This document shows positions 16,044 through 25,573 of a stretch of 64,000 nt of DNA, one piece after another (positions within the stretch are counted from its first letter, which is position 1; every line of letters begins with the position of its first letter). The translations under genes and the position numbers were made by a program. The stretch comes from Lelliottia sp. WAP21. GTDB lineage: Bacteria > Pseudomonadota > Gammaproteobacteria > Enterobacterales > Enterobacteriaceae. A model generated the notes under the pieces. That model saw only the letters and a program-made list of their open reading frames with translations. It was not told where the DNA came from and did no database searches. The stretch is from assembly GCF_020532665.2 (NCBI RefSeq), contig NZ_JAIWPG020000008.1:62001-126000 (forward strand), written 5' to 3'.

Positions 16044-17510
16044 ATGGCAAAACAAAAAAAACGTGGCTTCTTTTCCTGGCTGGGCTTCGGCGAAAAAGAG
16101 CAAGAAACAGAACAGAAAATCGACGAGCAGCAGAATGTTGAAGAACAGTCACTGCCTGAGACGCCTGTTGAGACGGCAGCGGTAATAGAAGCCGAAGAGC
16201 CTGCGCACAGCAAAGAAGAGACAGACGCTTTTGCTGAAGAGGTCGTGGTCGTCACCGAGCAGGTTCAGGAGAGCGAAAAGCCCGAACCGGTTGAGCCTGA
16301 CGTCGTTATCGAAGCGCCGCAAGCGGTCGTTGAACACGAAGAGCTGCCGCTCCCGGAAGAGATTCAGACAGAAGAGGTCTCTGCTGAAGAATGGCAGGCT
16401 GAGGCGGAAACCGTTGAAATCGTTGAAGCCGTCGAAGAATACGCTGAAAACGAACCGGCGCTGACCGACGAGGAGCTTGAAGCCCAGGCGCTGGCGGCTG
16501 AGGCGGCTGAAGAAGCCGTGCTGGTCGTACCGGTTGCCGACGCTGATGAACCGGTAGAGGATATAGTTCAGGAGCAGGAAAAACCGACCAAAGAAGGTTT
16601 CTTCGCCCGCCTGAAACGCAGCCTGCTTAAAACCAAAGAAAATCTGGGTTCCGGATTTATCAGTCTTTTCCGCGGCAAAAAAATCGATGATGATCTTTTT
16701 GAAGAGCTGGAAGAGCAGTTACTGATCGCCGATGTGGGTGTCGAAACCACCCGCAAGATCATCGCTAACCTGACCGAAGGCGCCAGTCGCAAACAGCTGC
16801 GCGATGCGGAAGCCTTATACGGCCTGCTGAAAGATGAAATGGGCGAAATCCTCGCAAAAGTTGACGAACCGCTTAATATTGAAGGCAAAACGCCTTTCGT
16901 TATTTTGATGGTGGGCGTTAACGGCGTGGGTAAAACCACCACCATCGGCAAGCTGGCGCGTCAGTTCGAGCAGCAGGGTAAATCAGTCATGCTGGCGGCG
17001 GGGGATACCTTCCGTGCGGCTGCGGTAGAGCAGCTGCAGGTCTGGGGTCAGCGCAACAATATCCCGGTGATTGCGCAACATACCGGTGCCGATTCGGCTT
17101 CCGTTATTTTTGACGCGATCCAGGCAGCAAAAGCCCGTAACGTGGATGTGCTGATTGCGGATACCGCAGGGCGTTTGCAGAACAAAGCGCACCTGATGGA
17201 AGAGTTAAAGAAAATTGTCCGCGTGATGAAGAAGCTGGACGTTGAGGCGCCGCATGAGATTATGCTGACCATTGATGCCAGCACCGGTCAGAACGCGGTC
17301 AGTCAGGCGAAGCTGTTCCATGAAGCGGTGGGCCTGACGGGCATTACGCTGACCAAACTGGACGGCACGGCGAAAGGCGGCGTGATCTTCTCCGTGGCTG
17401 ACCAGTTCAGTATTCCAATTCGCTATATCGGGGTTGGTGAACGTATCGAGGATTTGCGTCCCTTTAAATCGGACGACTTTATTGAGGCACTCTTTGCCCG
17501 AGAGGATTAA
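16044..17510 (+). CDS. ftsY: Signal recognition particle receptor FtsY
   Basis: This 488-residue protein has a basic amphipathic N-terminus (MAKQKKRGFFSWLGFG), a very acidic A domain rich in Glu and Ala to about residue 190, then the NG GTPase: GVNGVGKTTTIGKLA (G1), DTFRAAAVEQL, DTAGRLQNK (G3) and TKLDGTAKGG (G4). It docks ribosome-SRP complexes at the inner membrane for cotranslational insertion. ATG 16044 is preferred over an upstream in-frame ATG (15978) because it gives the known amphipathic N-terminus. The ftsE start follows two bases after the stop. Confidence 0.97.
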   Translation: MAKQKKRGFFSWLGFGEKEQETEQKIDEQQNVEEQSLPETPVETAAVIEAEEPAHSKEETDAFAEEVVVVTEQVQESEKPEPVEPDVVIEAPQAVVEHEELPLPEEIQTEEVSAEEWQAEAETVEIVEAVEEYAENEPALTDEELEAQALAAEAAEEAVLVVPVADADEPVEDIVQEQEKPTKEGFFARLKRSLLKTKENLGSGFISLFRGKKIDDDLFEELEEQLLIADVGVETTRKIIANLTEGASRKQLRDAEALYGLLKDEMGEILAKVDEPLNIEGKTPFVILMVGVNGVGKTTTIGKLARQFEQQGKSVMLAAGDTFRAAAVEQLQVWGQRNNIPVIAQHTGADSASVIFDAIQAAKARNVDVLIADTAGRLQNKAHLMEELKKIVRVMKKLDVEAPHEIMLTIDASTGQNAVSQAKLFHEAVGLTGITLTKLDGTAKGGVIFSVADQFSIPIRYIGVGERIEDLRPFKSDDFIEALFARED

Positions 17511-17512
17511 CA

Positions 17513-18178
17513 ATGATTCGCTTTGAACACGTCAGCAAGGCCTATCTTGGTGGGAGACAAGCGTTGCAGGGGGTGACATTCCACCTGCAGCCAGGCGAGA
17601 TGGCATTCCTCACCGGGCATTCCGGTGCAGGGAAAAGTACTCTGCTCAAGCTAATCTGTGGGATCGAACGGCCCAGCGCCGGGAAAATCATGTTTAGCGG
17701 CCACGACATTAGCCGCCTTAAAAATCGTGAGGTGCCGTTCCTGCGTCGCCAGATCGGTATGATTTTCCAGGATCACCATTTGCTTATGGACCGTACCGTC
17801 TTCGATAACGTGGCGATTCCGCTGATTATTGCGGGTGCCAGTTTTGATGATATCCGTCGTCGCGTCTCCGCGGCGCTGGATAAGGTGGGTCTGCTCGATA
17901 AAGCGAAAAATTTCCCGATTCAGCTCTCCGGCGGTGAACAACAGCGTGTGGGCATTGCCCGTGCGGTGGTGAATAAACCCGCGGTTTTGCTGGCGGATGA
18001 ACCGACCGGTAACCTGGATGACGCCCTCTCCGAAGGGATTCTGCGATTGTTCGAAGAGTTTAACCGCGTAGGGGTAACGGTATTGATGGCGACGCACGAC
18101 ATGGGGCTGATTGCTCGTCGTTCGTACCGCATGCTGACGCTCAGTGACGGTCACTTGCACGGAGGCCACGGTGAATAA
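17513..18178 (+). CDS. ftsE: Cell division ATP-binding protein FtsE
   Basis: This 221-residue ABC ATPase has Walker [10 protein letters not shown], signature [14 protein letters not shown] and Walker [13 protein letters not shown]. Together with FtsX it forms the divisome complex that activates peptidoglycan amidases through the periplasmic adaptor EnvC. The gene overlaps ftsX by eight bases, in the classic ftsYEX arrangement. Confidence 0.97.
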   Translation: MIRFEHVSKAYLGGRQALQGVTFHLQPGEMAFLTGHSGAGKSTLLKLICGIERPSAGKIMFSGHDISRLKNREVPFLRRQIGMIFQDHHLLMDRTVFDNVAIPLIIAGASFDDIRRRVSAALDKVGLLDKAKNFPIQLSGGEQQRVGIARAVVNKPAVLLADEPTGNLDDALSEGILRLFEEFNRVGVTVLMATHDMGLIARRSYRMLTLSDGHLHGGHGE

Positions 18179-19226
18179 GCGTGACGCAATAAACCAGATT
18201 CGACAGTTCGGTAACCGTTTTGACCGGTTCCGGAAGTCCCCGGGCGGTGGCGATAATAACCGCAATGCGCCAAAGCGGGCGAAGGCGGCGCCAAAGCCGA
18301 ATTCGCGTAAAACCAACGTCTTCAATGAACAGGTACGCTACGCCTTCCAGGGCGCCGTTCAGGATTTGAAAAGCAAACCGCTGGCAACTTTCCTGACGGT
18401 GATGGTGATCGCCATCTCCCTGACGCTGCCAAGCGTGTGCTACATGGTCTACAAAAACGTCAATCAGGCGGCATCACAATATTATCCGTCACCGCAAATT
18501 ACGGTGTACCTGGATAAAGCGCTCGACGATAACGCGGCGGCGCAGGTGGTGGGGCAACTCCAGTCCGAGCAGGGCGTGGAGAAGGTCAATTACCTCTCGC
18601 GTGACGAAGCCTTGGGTGAGTTCCGTAACTGGTCCGGATTTGGCGGCGCGCTGGATATGCTGGAAGAGAACCCGTTGCCCGCTGTGGCAGTGGTGATCCC
18701 GAAACTGGATTTCCAGGGAACGGAGTCACTTAACACGCTGCGTGACCGCATCACCCGTATCAACGGTATTGATGAAGTGCGCATGGATGACAGCTGGTTC
18801 GCGCGTCTCGCCTCACTTACCGGGCTGGTAGGGCGCGTTGCGGCAATGATTGGGGTACTGATGGTGGCGGCAGTCTTCCTCGTCATTGGTAACAGCGTCC
18901 GCCTGAGCATTTTTGCCCGCCGTGATACCATTAACGTGCAGAAACTGCTGGGTGCAACGGATGGTTTCATCCTTCGTCCGTTCCTGTATGGCGGTGCACT
19001 CCTCGGTTTTTCCGGTGCATTTCTTTCACTGATTTTGTCAGAAATTTTGGTGATGCGCCTGTCATCGGCGGTGACCGACGTCGCGCAGGTTTTCGGAACC
19101 AAGTTTGATATCAGTGGGTTAGGCTTTGATGAGTGCCTGTTGTTACTGTTGGTATGCTCCATGATCGGCTGGGTCGCCGCATGGCTGGCAACGGTTCAAC
19201 ATTTACGCCACTTTACTCCCCAATAA
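18171..19226 (+). CDS. ftsX: Cell division protein FtsX
   Basis: This 351-residue protein begins at GTG 18171, inside the last codons of ftsE, with [13 protein letters not shown] as in E. coli. It has a cytoplasmic N-terminal region, a first membrane helix near residues 70-95, a periplasmic domain (the EnvC-binding region, roughly 97-220) and three C-terminal helices. The N-terminal region has a proline- and basic-rich linker ([19 protein letters not shown]). It works with FtsE in septal wall hydrolysis. The longer frame starting at 18144 would only add residues that overlap ftsE further. Confidence 0.96.
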   Translation: MNKRDAINQIRQFGNRFDRFRKSPGGGDNNRNAPKRAKAAPKPNSRKTNVFNEQVRYAFQGAVQDLKSKPLATFLTVMVIAISLTLPSVCYMVYKNVNQAASQYYPSPQITVYLDKALDDNAAAQVVGQLQSEQGVEKVNYLSRDEALGEFRNWSGFGGALDMLEENPLPAVAVVIPKLDFQGTESLNTLRDRITRINGIDEVRMDDSWFARLASLTGLVGRVAAMIGVLMVAAVFLVIGNSVRLSIFARRDTINVQKLLGATDGFILRPFLYGGALLGFSGAFLSLILSEILVMRLSSAVTDVAQVFGTKFDISGLGFDECLLLLLVCSMIGWVAAWLATVQHLRHFTPQ

Positions 19227-19237
19227 AAAATTTCTGG

Positions 19238-19280
19238 TATAATCTTTCCCTGCAATGAGAACGTCGCTCTGCAGGGAAAG
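19238..19280 (+). promoter_or_regulatory. Probable rpoH P1 promoter and leader hairpin
   Basis: An extended -10 element TGGTATAAT ends at 19243. It is immediately followed by an inverted repeat with an 11-bp perfect stem, CTTTCCCTGCA (19244-19254) and its complement at 19270-19280. In E. coli the main sigma-70 promoter of rpoH lies at the equivalent place. The hairpin lacks a T-run; it could either stabilise the 5' end of the P1 transcript or slow read-through from ftsX. Confidence 0.6.
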
Positions 19281-19355
19281 AGATCCCTGTTGTCTCTGCC
19301 CCGCAGTATCATCTCTGTGTCACATTTTGTGCGTAATTTATTCACTGTTGCACTG

Positions 19356-19383
19356 GGAACTTGTGGATAAAATCACTGTCTGA
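19356..19383 (+). promoter_or_regulatory. Sigma-E dependent rpoH promoter with embedded DnaA box
   Basis: GGAACTT (19356-19362) and TCTGA (19379-19383), 16 bases apart, match the sigma-E consensus. The equivalent E. coli promoter (P3) keeps rpoH on at lethal temperature. A perfect DnaA box, TTGTGGATAA (19361-19370), overlaps the -35, consistent with known DnaA control of rpoH transcription. Confidence 0.85.
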
Positions 19384-19482
19384 TAAAAATGTGAATGCTA
19401 TTCTCGTTGCTCAAATGCTTTGGCATGGTTGTTGCCTGATGGGGATAACCTGGACCAGAAGATATCGAATTGAGAGGAATGA

Positions 19483-20340
19483 ATGACCAAAGAAATGCAA
19501 ACTTTAGCTTTAGCCCCTGTTGGTAACCTGGAATCTTACATCCGGGCTGCGAACACCTGGCCTATGTTGACGGCTGAGGAAGAAAAGGAGCTGGCTGAAA
19601 AGCTGCATTACCAGGGCGATCTGGAAGCAGCTAAAACGCTGATCCTGTCTCACCTGCGCTTTGTTGTTCACGTTGCTCGTAACTATTCGGGCTACGGCCT
19701 GCCGCAGGCAGACTTGATTCAGGAAGGTAACATCGGTCTGATGAAGGCTGTGCGTCGCTTCAACCCGGAAGTGGGTGTGCGACTGGTCTCCTTCGCGGTG
19801 CACTGGATCAAAGCTGAAATTCATGAATACGTTCTGCGTAACTGGCGTATTGTGAAAGTCGCGACGACGAAAGCGCAACGCAAACTGTTCTTTAACCTGC
19901 GTAAAGCCAAGCAGCGTTTGGGCTGGTTCAATCAGGATGAAGTTGAAATGGTCGCGCGTGAGCTGGGTGTCACCAGCAAAGATGTGCGTGAGATGGAATC
20001 GCGTATGTCCGCACAGGACATGACGTTTGATATGTCATCCGATGACGACGCATCTGACAGCCAGCCGATGGCTCCCGTCCTGTATCTGCAGGATAAAACC
20101 TCTAACTTTGCTGACGGCATTGAAGAGGATAACTGGGAAGATCAGGCTGCCAATAAACTGACCCACGCGATGGAAGGCCTTGACGAGCGTAGCCAGGATA
20201 TCATCCGTGCTCGCTGGCTGGACGAAGATAATAAGTCCACGCTTCAGGAGCTGGCCGACCGCTACGGCGTCTCTGCAGAACGTGTGCGTCAGCTTGAAAA
20301 GAACGCCATGAAAAAACTTCGCGCCGCTATCGAAGCGTAA
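19483..20340 (+). CDS. rpoH: Heat-shock sigma factor RpoH (sigma-32)
   Basis: This 285-residue group 3 sigma factor has region 2 ([35 protein letters not shown]), the sigma-32-specific RpoH box QRKLFFNLR near residue 132, and region 4.2 [19 protein letters not shown]. It directs RNA polymerase to chaperone and protease promoters. The ATG is preceded by AGAGGAATGA and lies in a stretch that forms the thermosensor mRNA structure in E. coli. A terminator follows. Confidence 0.98.
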   Translation: MTKEMQTLALAPVGNLESYIRAANTWPMLTAEEEKELAEKLHYQGDLEAAKTLILSHLRFVVHVARNYSGYGLPQADLIQEGNIGLMKAVRRFNPEVGVRLVSFAVHWIKAEIHEYVLRNWRIVKVATTKAQRKLFFNLRKAKQRLGWFNQDEVEMVARELGVTSKDVREMESRMSAQDMTFDMSSDDDASDSQPMAPVLYLQDKTSNFADGIEEDNWEDQAANKLTHAMEGLDERSQDIIRARWLDEDNKSTLQELADRYGVSAERVRQLEKNAMKKLRAAIEA

Positions 20341-20379
20341 TTGCTGCGAAGTCCTCCTTTAGTCAAAACATAAAGGATA

Positions 20380-20417
20380 AAACCCTCGGATGAAAATTCG
20401 GGGGTTTCTGTTTTTTT
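20380..20417 (+). terminator. rpoH terminator
   Basis: AAACCCTCG (20380-20388) pairs with CGGGGGTTT (20399-20407) with one G-T wobble, followed by TTTTTTT shortly after. This is a standard intrinsic terminator 40 bases past the rpoH stop. Confidence 0.8.
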
Positions 20418-20497
20418 AGCGCCTGCTCTGGCGAATTCTTATCCCCTGGCAAACACTTACAGATGCGCTCAGCATGCGGACATCTTCGGGGGACAGG

Positions 20498-21763
20498 GTG
20501 AAAAATAACGAACTGAATGAACGGCGTTTACAGGCTACGCCGCGGGGCATTGGCGTCATGTGTCCTTTTTACGCCGACAAAGCGGAAAACGCCACGCTGT
20601 GGGACGTCGAAGGCAACGAGGTCATCGACTTCGCCGCCGGGATCGCGGTGCTCAATACGGGTCATCGCCATCCGAAAGTCATTGCCGCCATTGAAAAACA
20701 ACTCCACGCCTTTACCCATACGGCTTATCAGATTGTCCCTTATGAGGGCTATGTCGCGCTTGCGGAGCGAATCAATGCCCGTGTGCCGATTGACGGCCCG
20801 GCGAAGACCGCGTTCTTTTCAACCGGTGCGGAAGCCGTCGAAAACGCGGTTAAAATTGCCCGGGCTTATACCAGACGTCCAGGCCTTATCACTTTCGGTG
20901 GCGCCTTCCACGGCCGTACCTTTATGACCATGGCGCTGACCGGTAAAGTCGCGCCTTATAAAATCGGTTTTGGTCCTTTTCCCGGGTCGGTTTATCACGC
21001 TCAATTTCCCAATACGCTGCATGGCGTCAGCTCTCAGGATGCACTGAAAAGCCTGGAGCGTATCTTTAAAGCCGATATCGCCCCGGACCAGGTCGCAGCC
21101 ATCATTATTGAACCGGTTCAGGGGGAAGGGGGTTTTAACGTCGCACCGGCTGACTTTATGCAGGGGTTGCGGGCATTATGCGACACCCACGGTATTTTGC
21201 TGATTGCCGATGAAGTGCAGACGGGCTTTGCCCGTACCGGTAAGTTGTTCTCAATGGAACATCATTGCGTGCAGCCGGATTTGATCACCATGGCGAAAAG
21301 CCTGGCAGGTGGAATGCCGCTCTCAGCCGTGTCGGGTCGCGCTGAGGTGATGGATGCCCCCGCGCCCGGCGGCCTGGGTGGCACCTATGCGGGTAATCCG
21401 CTGGCGATTGCGGCAGCGCTGGCGGTGCTGGATGTGATAGACGAAGAAGATCTGTGCACGCGAGCGGCGCATCTCGGTCATCATCTCGTGGAAGTGTTAA
21501 ATAAAGCGACATCCGCGTGTCCGTTTATCGCCGATATACGTGCACAAGGTTCGATGGTGGCGGTGGAGTTTAACGATCCGCAAACCGGCATGCCGTCGCC
21601 GGAATTTACCCGCCAGGTGCAGGAGCGCGCCCTGCAAGAGGGATTGCTTCTGTTGAGCTGCGGCGTCCATGGCAACGTCATTCGCTTTCTCTATCCCCTC
21701 ACGGTGCCTGAAGCGCAGTTCCGTAAAGCGCTGGATATTATCTTCGCTGCATTGACGCGTTAG
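20498..21763 (+). CDS. Class III aminotransferase, 4-aminobutyrate transaminase PuuE/GabT-like
   Basis: This 421-residue PLP enzyme closely resembles E. coli PuuE along its whole length (RRLQATPRGIGVMCPF, FSTGAEAVENAVKIARAYT, IIEPVQGEGGFNVAP, IADEVQTGFARTG, TMAKSLAGGMPLS with the PLP lysine, GGTYAGNPLA). It would transfer the amino group of GABA to 2-oxoglutarate, giving succinate semialdehyde. GTG 20498, behind GGGGGACAG, gives exactly the PuuE length; an in-frame ATG at 20474 lacks a good site. The gene stands alone between rpoH and livJ with its own terminator and no GABA or putrescine genes nearby. E. coli K-12 has no gene here, so it is an accessory or relocated copy. Confidence 0.88.
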   Translation: MKNNELNERRLQATPRGIGVMCPFYADKAENATLWDVEGNEVIDFAAGIAVLNTGHRHPKVIAAIEKQLHAFTHTAYQIVPYEGYVALAERINARVPIDGPAKTAFFSTGAEAVENAVKIARAYTRRPGLITFGGAFHGRTFMTMALTGKVAPYKIGFGPFPGSVYHAQFPNTLHGVSSQDALKSLERIFKADIAPDQVAAIIIEPVQGEGGFNVAPADFMQGLRALCDTHGILLIADEVQTGFARTGKLFSMEHHCVQPDLITMAKSLAGGMPLSAVSGRAEVMDAPAPGGLGGTYAGNPLAIAAALAVLDVIDEEDLCTRAAHLGHHLVEVLNKATSACPFIADIRAQGSMVAVEFNDPQTGMPSPEFTRQVQERALQEGLLLLSCGVHGNVIRFLYPLTVPEAQFRKALDIIFAALTR

Positions 21764-21771
21764 CGCGTTTC

Positions 21772-21795
21772 GCCCGACGTCACAGAACGTCGGGC
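21772..21795 (+). terminator. Terminator after the transaminase gene
   Basis: GCCCGACGT (21772-21780) and ACGTCGGGC (21787-21795) form a 9-bp stem with a six-base loop, followed by TTCTCATATATA. It isolates the transaminase gene from livJ. Confidence 0.65.
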
Positions 21796-21960
21796 TTCTC
21801 ATATATACATTTCAAATTAGCTATTCCAAAATCATAAAAATGGGGTATGTTTTAGCAGAGTGTGCTGAAAAAGCGCGAGCGGCACACCTATAACTGAAAT
21901 AAAGCGCTACACAACAACATCACAACAATCGTTATAACCATAATAATGGGGAATCTCAGG

Positions 21961-23061
21961 ATGAATATGAAGGGTAAAGCGTTACTGGCAGGATGTATCG
22001 CGTTGGCATTCAGCACAATGGCGCATGCAGACATTAAAGTCGCCGTGGTGGGCGCGATGTCCGGTCCGGTGGCGCAGTATGGCGACCAGGAATTTACCGG
22101 TGCCGAACAAGCGGTTGCAGACATTAATGCTAAAGGTGGGATTAAAGGCGAAAAACTGCAAATCGTTAAATATGATGATGCGTGTGACCCGAAACAAGCG
22201 GTGGCAGTGGCAAACAAAGTCATTAACGATGGCATCAAATATGTGATTGGCCACCTGTGTTCCTCTTCCACGCAGCCCGCCTCTGATATCTATGAAGATG
22301 AAGGCATCCTGATGATCACGCCAGCGGCAACCGCGCCGGAGCTGACCGCCCGCGGCTACAAGCTGGTGCTGCGTACTACCGGTCTGGATTCGGATCAGGG
22401 TCCGACTGCCGCTAAATATATCGTTGAGAAAGTGAAGCCGAAGCGTATCGCTATCGTTCACGATAAACAGCAGTACGGTGAGGGCCTGGCGCGCTCCGTG
22501 CAGGACAATCTGAAGAAAGCGAATGCCAATGTGGTCTTCTTCGACGGTATCACCGCGGGTGAAAAAGATTTCTCCACGCTGGTTGCGCGTCTGAAGAAAG
22601 AGAATATCGATTTCGTTTACTACGGCGGTTACCACCCGGAAATGGGCCAGATCCTGCGCCAGGCGCGCGCGGCCGGACTGAAAACCCAGTTTATGGGCCC
22701 GGAAGGCGTGGCGAACGTTTCGCTGTCTAACATCGCAGGCGAATCGGCAGAAGGTCTGCTGGTCACCAAGCCGAAGAACTACGATCAGGTGCCTGCGAAC
22801 AAACCGGTTGTTGATGCGATCAAAGCGAAGAAACAGGATCCGAGCGGTGCGTTTGTGTGGACCACCTACGCAGCGCTGCAATCGTTGCAGGCCGGCCTGA
22901 ATCAGTCAGCCGATCCGGCTGAGATTGCCACCTGGCTGAAAGCGAATACCGTGGAAACCGTGATGGGGCCACTCTCCTGGGATGAGAAGGGCGATCTGAA
23001 GGGCTTTGAGTTCGGTGTGTTTGACTGGCATGCAAACGGTACGGCAACTGACGCTAAGTGA
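21961..23061 (+). CDS. livJ: Leu/Ile/Val-binding protein LivJ
   Basis: This 366-residue periplasmic binding protein has the signal sequence [23 protein letters not shown], then [20 protein letters not shown] and the two cysteines of CDPKQ and HLCSSST that form the disulfide loop in this family. It matches E. coli LivJ more closely than LivK ([34 protein letters not shown]). It delivers leucine, isoleucine and valine to LivHMGF. ATG 21961 is favoured over an in-frame ATG at 21946 by AGG spacing and family N-terminus. It is separated from livK by a repeat array and the convergent panZ gene, as in E. coli. Confidence 0.95.
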   Translation: MNMKGKALLAGCIALAFSTMAHADIKVAVVGAMSGPVAQYGDQEFTGAEQAVADINAKGGIKGEKLQIVKYDDACDPKQAVAVANKVINDGIKYVIGHLCSSSTQPASDIYEDEGILMITPAATAPELTARGYKLVLRTTGLDSDQGPTAAKYIVEKVKPKRIAIVHDKQQYGEGLARSVQDNLKKANANVVFFDGITAGEKDFSTLVARLKKENIDFVYYGGYHPEMGQILRQARAAGLKTQFMGPEGVANVSLSNIAGESAEGLLVTKPKNYDQVPANKPVVDAIKAKKQDPSGAFVWTTYAALQSLQAGLNQSADPAEIATWLKANTVETVMGPLSWDEKGDLKGFEFGVFDWHANGTATDAK

Positions 23062-23076
23062 GTGTAGTGCGGGCTG

Positions 23077-23606
23077 ATGCCCTCACCCTAACCCTCTCCC
23101 ACGGGAGAGGGGATAGCTCGGTGCGGCTTTTCACCCTGTAGAAGAGGCATCAGACAGCAGAAGCTTGTGTTTTCTCCCTCTCCCTGTGGGAGAGGGGATA
23201 GTTTGGTGCGGCTTTTCACCCTGCAGAAGAGGCATCAGACCGCAGAAGCTTATATTTTCTCCCTCTCCCCGTGGGAGAGGGCAGGGGAGAGGGCATCAGG
23301 CCGCACAATCCGGACCCTAACCCTCTCCCACAGTGAGAGGGGATAGTTTGGTGCGGCTTTTCACCCTGTAGAAGAGGCATCAGACCGCAGAAGCTTGTGT
23401 TTTCTCCCTCTCCCTGTGGGAGAGGGCAGGGGTGAGGGCATCAGGCCGCACAATCCGGACCCTAACCCTCTCCCACAGTGAGAGGGGATAGTTTGGTGCG
23501 GCTTTTCACCCAGCAGAAGAGGCATCAGACCGCAGAAGCCTGTGTTTTCTCCCTCTCCCTGTGGGAGAGGGCTGGGGTGAGGGCATCAGGCCGCACAATC
23601 CAGACC
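23077..23606. repeat. Tandem array of REP-like palindromes between livJ and panZ
   Basis: About 530 bases consist of alternating CCCTCTCCC/GGGAGAGGG palindromes and a 60-base linker that begins GGATAG, runs through GGTGCGGCTTTTCACCCTG and ends CATCAGAC. The GGATAG marker occurs at 23111, 23196, 23341 and 23486, giving one spacing of 85 and two of exactly 145 bases. The last copies are nearly identical, indicating recent duplication. The array fills the convergent junction of livJ and panZ; no gene is present in it. Confidence 0.9.
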
Positions 23607-23990
23607 CTACTGCTTTTCCCACCCATGTTCCTGCGCCCTAAACCCTAACGCCTGCATAAATGCCGCCATCACGCTGCGGTCTTCCACGCCGACATCCGCC
23701 ATCCACCACGAGGTGACAGAAGGATTGTCACGGACAATCTCCTCGATCAAATACTGCCCCACACCACGACGACGGGTGACTTCGCGTACCCGCAGCGAAT
23801 CCAGTGCACCCTGAGTTCCGCTCAGCGTGACGCGTACCGCGCCCAGTAAACGCTCGTTAAAACGAGCAGCATAGATCCGGTGGGTTTCATCAACGATCAG
23901 CGACGCAGGGGAATATTCCGGCCAGATTTTACCCAGGTCTATTTGATCCTGGTCGCTAAAGGTCATCAGACGAATGATAGTCAGTTTCAT
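23607..23990 (-). CDS. panZ: PanD maturation factor PanZ (GNAT fold)
   Basis: This 127-residue protein matches E. coli PanZ (PanM, YhhK): MKLTIIRL, DLGKIWPEYSPASLIVDETHRIYAARFNERLLGAVRV, then the acetyl-CoA loop REVTRRRGVGQYLIEE. It is a GNAT-fold protein that binds acetyl-CoA and triggers self-cleavage of pro-PanD, feeding back on pantothenate synthesis. ATG 23988-23990 is used; a longer frame upstream to 24119 has no similarity. It converges with livJ. Confidence 0.94.
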   Translation of the reverse strand: MKLTIIRLMTFSDQDQIDLGKIWPEYSPASLIVDETHRIYAARFNERLLGAVRVTLSGTQGALDSLRVREVTRRRGVGQYLIEEIVRDNPSVTSWWMADVGVEDRSVMAAFMQALGFRAQEHGWEKQ

Positions 23991-24416
23991 TAGCTGAATG
24001 TCCACATCATAAAAAAGTCGTAGCAGTGTACTCAATTTATCCGGGAAGAGGCTTTCTCTTTTTGGTCCATTTACCAGGTGATTACTTTTGTGGCAGCGCG
24101 AAGTGCAGTTCGAAAACACATGGATTGAAAAATAAGCAGGATTTTAACCTAAATGGTAGTGATTTATTCGGCGCATTGTACCGTTATTTTATGCTGCAAA
24201 CTGCACTTTTATTTGTTTATCTCTGCCTGATTTCAGAATATTATCTTTGCTTAATCGTCTGAAAAATAGAGATTTTAGTCTGGTTTTTGCTAAAAAACTG
24301 CGCTAAACCATTAAAGGCACTGGTAAAAATAGCGTTGTTCATTAAAAGTACAGAATGCTTTTTAACCATAATAAAACAAAATATATACGTAACACGTCAC
24401 GAGTGGGGATTCAGAA
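23991..24416. other. AT-rich control region between panZ and livK
   Basis: This 426-base stretch between the divergent panZ and livK starts is AT-rich, especially 24160-24410, and has no convincing gene. In E. coli the equivalent region holds the livK promoter repressed by Lrp in response to leucine. A CATAAT at 24368-24373 could be a -10 element, but I find no good -35 at the proper spacing, so no precise promoter is called. Confidence 0.5.
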
Positions 24417-25526
24417 ATGAAAATGAACGCGAAAACATTTATCGCGGGAATGGTTGCACTGGCGATGTCGCAAGCAGCTTTAGCGGAAGAGATTAAAGTT
24501 GCGGTAGTGGGTGCGATGTCCGGTCCGGTCGCTCAATGGGGTGATATGGAATTTAACGGCGCACGCCAGGCAATCAAAGACATCAACGCGAAAGGCGGCA
24601 TTAAGGGCGATAAACTGGTCGGCGTGGAATACGACGACGCGTGCGATCCGAAGCAGGCTGTCGCTGTAGCCAACAAAATCGTTAACGATGGCATCCAGTA
24701 TGTGATCGGCCATCTGTGCTCTTCTTCGACTCAACCTGCGTCTGATATTTACGAAGACGAAGGCATTCTGATGATTACCCCCGGCGCGACGAACCCGGAG
24801 CTGACCCAGCGCGGCTATCAGCACATCATGCGTACCGCCGGTCTGGACTCCTCTCAGGGGCCTACCGCCGCCCACTATATTCTCGAAACGGTAAAACCGC
24901 AGCGCATTGCCATCATTCATGATAAGCAGCAGTACGGTGAAGGTCTGGCGCGTTCCGTTCAGGACGGGCTGAAAAAAGGCGGCGCGAACATCGTCTTCTT
25001 CGACGGCATTACCGCAGGGGAGAAAGACTTTTCGGCGCTGATTGCCCGTCTGCAAAAAGAGAATATCGATTTCGTTTACTACGGCGGCTACTACCCGGAA
25101 ATGGGCCAGATGCTGCGTCAGGCGCGCGCCACCGGTCTGAAAACCCAGTTTATGGGACCGGAAGGTGTGGGCAATGCTTCGCTTTCTAACATCGCGGGTG
25201 ATGCGGCGGAAGGCATGCTGGTCACAATGCCAAAACGCTATGATCAGGATCCGGCAAACACGGCTATCGTTGAGGCGCTCAAAGCGCAGAAAAAAGATCC
25301 AAGTGGCCCGTACGTGTGGATCACCTATGCCGCCGTACAGTCTCTGGCCACCGCCATGGATCGTACCGGCAGCAAAGAGCCGCTGGATTTGGTGAAAGAT
25401 TTAAAAGCGCACGGGGCAAACACCGTGATTGGGCCGCTGAACTGGGATGAGAAAGGCGATCTAAAGGGATTTGAATTTGGTGTCTTTAAGTGGCACGCCG
25501 ACGGGTCATCCTCGGTCGCCAAATAA
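24417..25526 (+). CDS. livK: Leucine-specific binding protein LivK
   Basis: This 369-residue protein has a signal peptide ([23 protein letters not shown]) and the same two-lobe fold and disulfide cysteines as LivJ, with LivK-specific sequence ([52 protein letters not shown]). It supplies leucine to the LivHMGF transporter, whose genes follow directly. Extensive identical blocks with livJ (for example [15 protein letters not shown]) show that the two arose by duplication. Confidence 0.96.
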   Translation: MKMNAKTFIAGMVALAMSQAALAEEIKVAVVGAMSGPVAQWGDMEFNGARQAIKDINAKGGIKGDKLVGVEYDDACDPKQAVAVANKIVNDGIQYVIGHLCSSSTQPASDIYEDEGILMITPGATNPELTQRGYQHIMRTAGLDSSQGPTAAHYILETVKPQRIAIIHDKQQYGEGLARSVQDGLKKGGANIVFFDGITAGEKDFSALIARLQKENIDFVYYGGYYPEMGQMLRQARATGLKTQFMGPEGVGNASLSNIAGDAAEGMLVTMPKRYDQDPANTAIVEALKAQKKDPSGPYVWITYAAVQSLATAMDRTGSKEPLDLVKDLKAHGANTVIGPLNWDEKGDLKGFEFGVFKWHADGSSSVAK

Positions 25527-25534
25527 TCATCCCA

Positions 25535-25555
25535 CCGCCCGACAGTGTCGGGCGG
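25535..25555 (+). terminator. Intercistronic hairpin between livK and livH
   Basis: CCGCCCGACA (25535-25544) and TGTCGGGCGG (25546-25555) are perfect complements around one base; in practice the loop would be CAGTG. There is no T-run, so it more likely protects the livK mRNA 3' end or attenuates read-through into livHMGF than ends transcription fully. Confidence 0.6.
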
Positions 25556-25573
25556 GTATGAAAAGGTTTTCTT

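Noticed and set aside
21982..22881. 299-codon minus-strand frame opposite livJ
   Set aside because: It is fully antisense to a well-matched gene, composition is typical of a codon-biased shadow frame, and no ribosome site or family match is visible.
23077..23606. Regular repeats considered as a CRISPR array
   Set aside because: The units include palindromes of variable spacing, the linkers are near-identical rather than unique spacers, and no cas gene is nearby. The same holds for the arrays at 55329 and 57404.
24026..24262. 78-codon frame in the panZ-livK region
   Set aside because: No good ribosome site, AT-rich hydrophobic composition likely by chance, and it starts antisense to the panZ leader.
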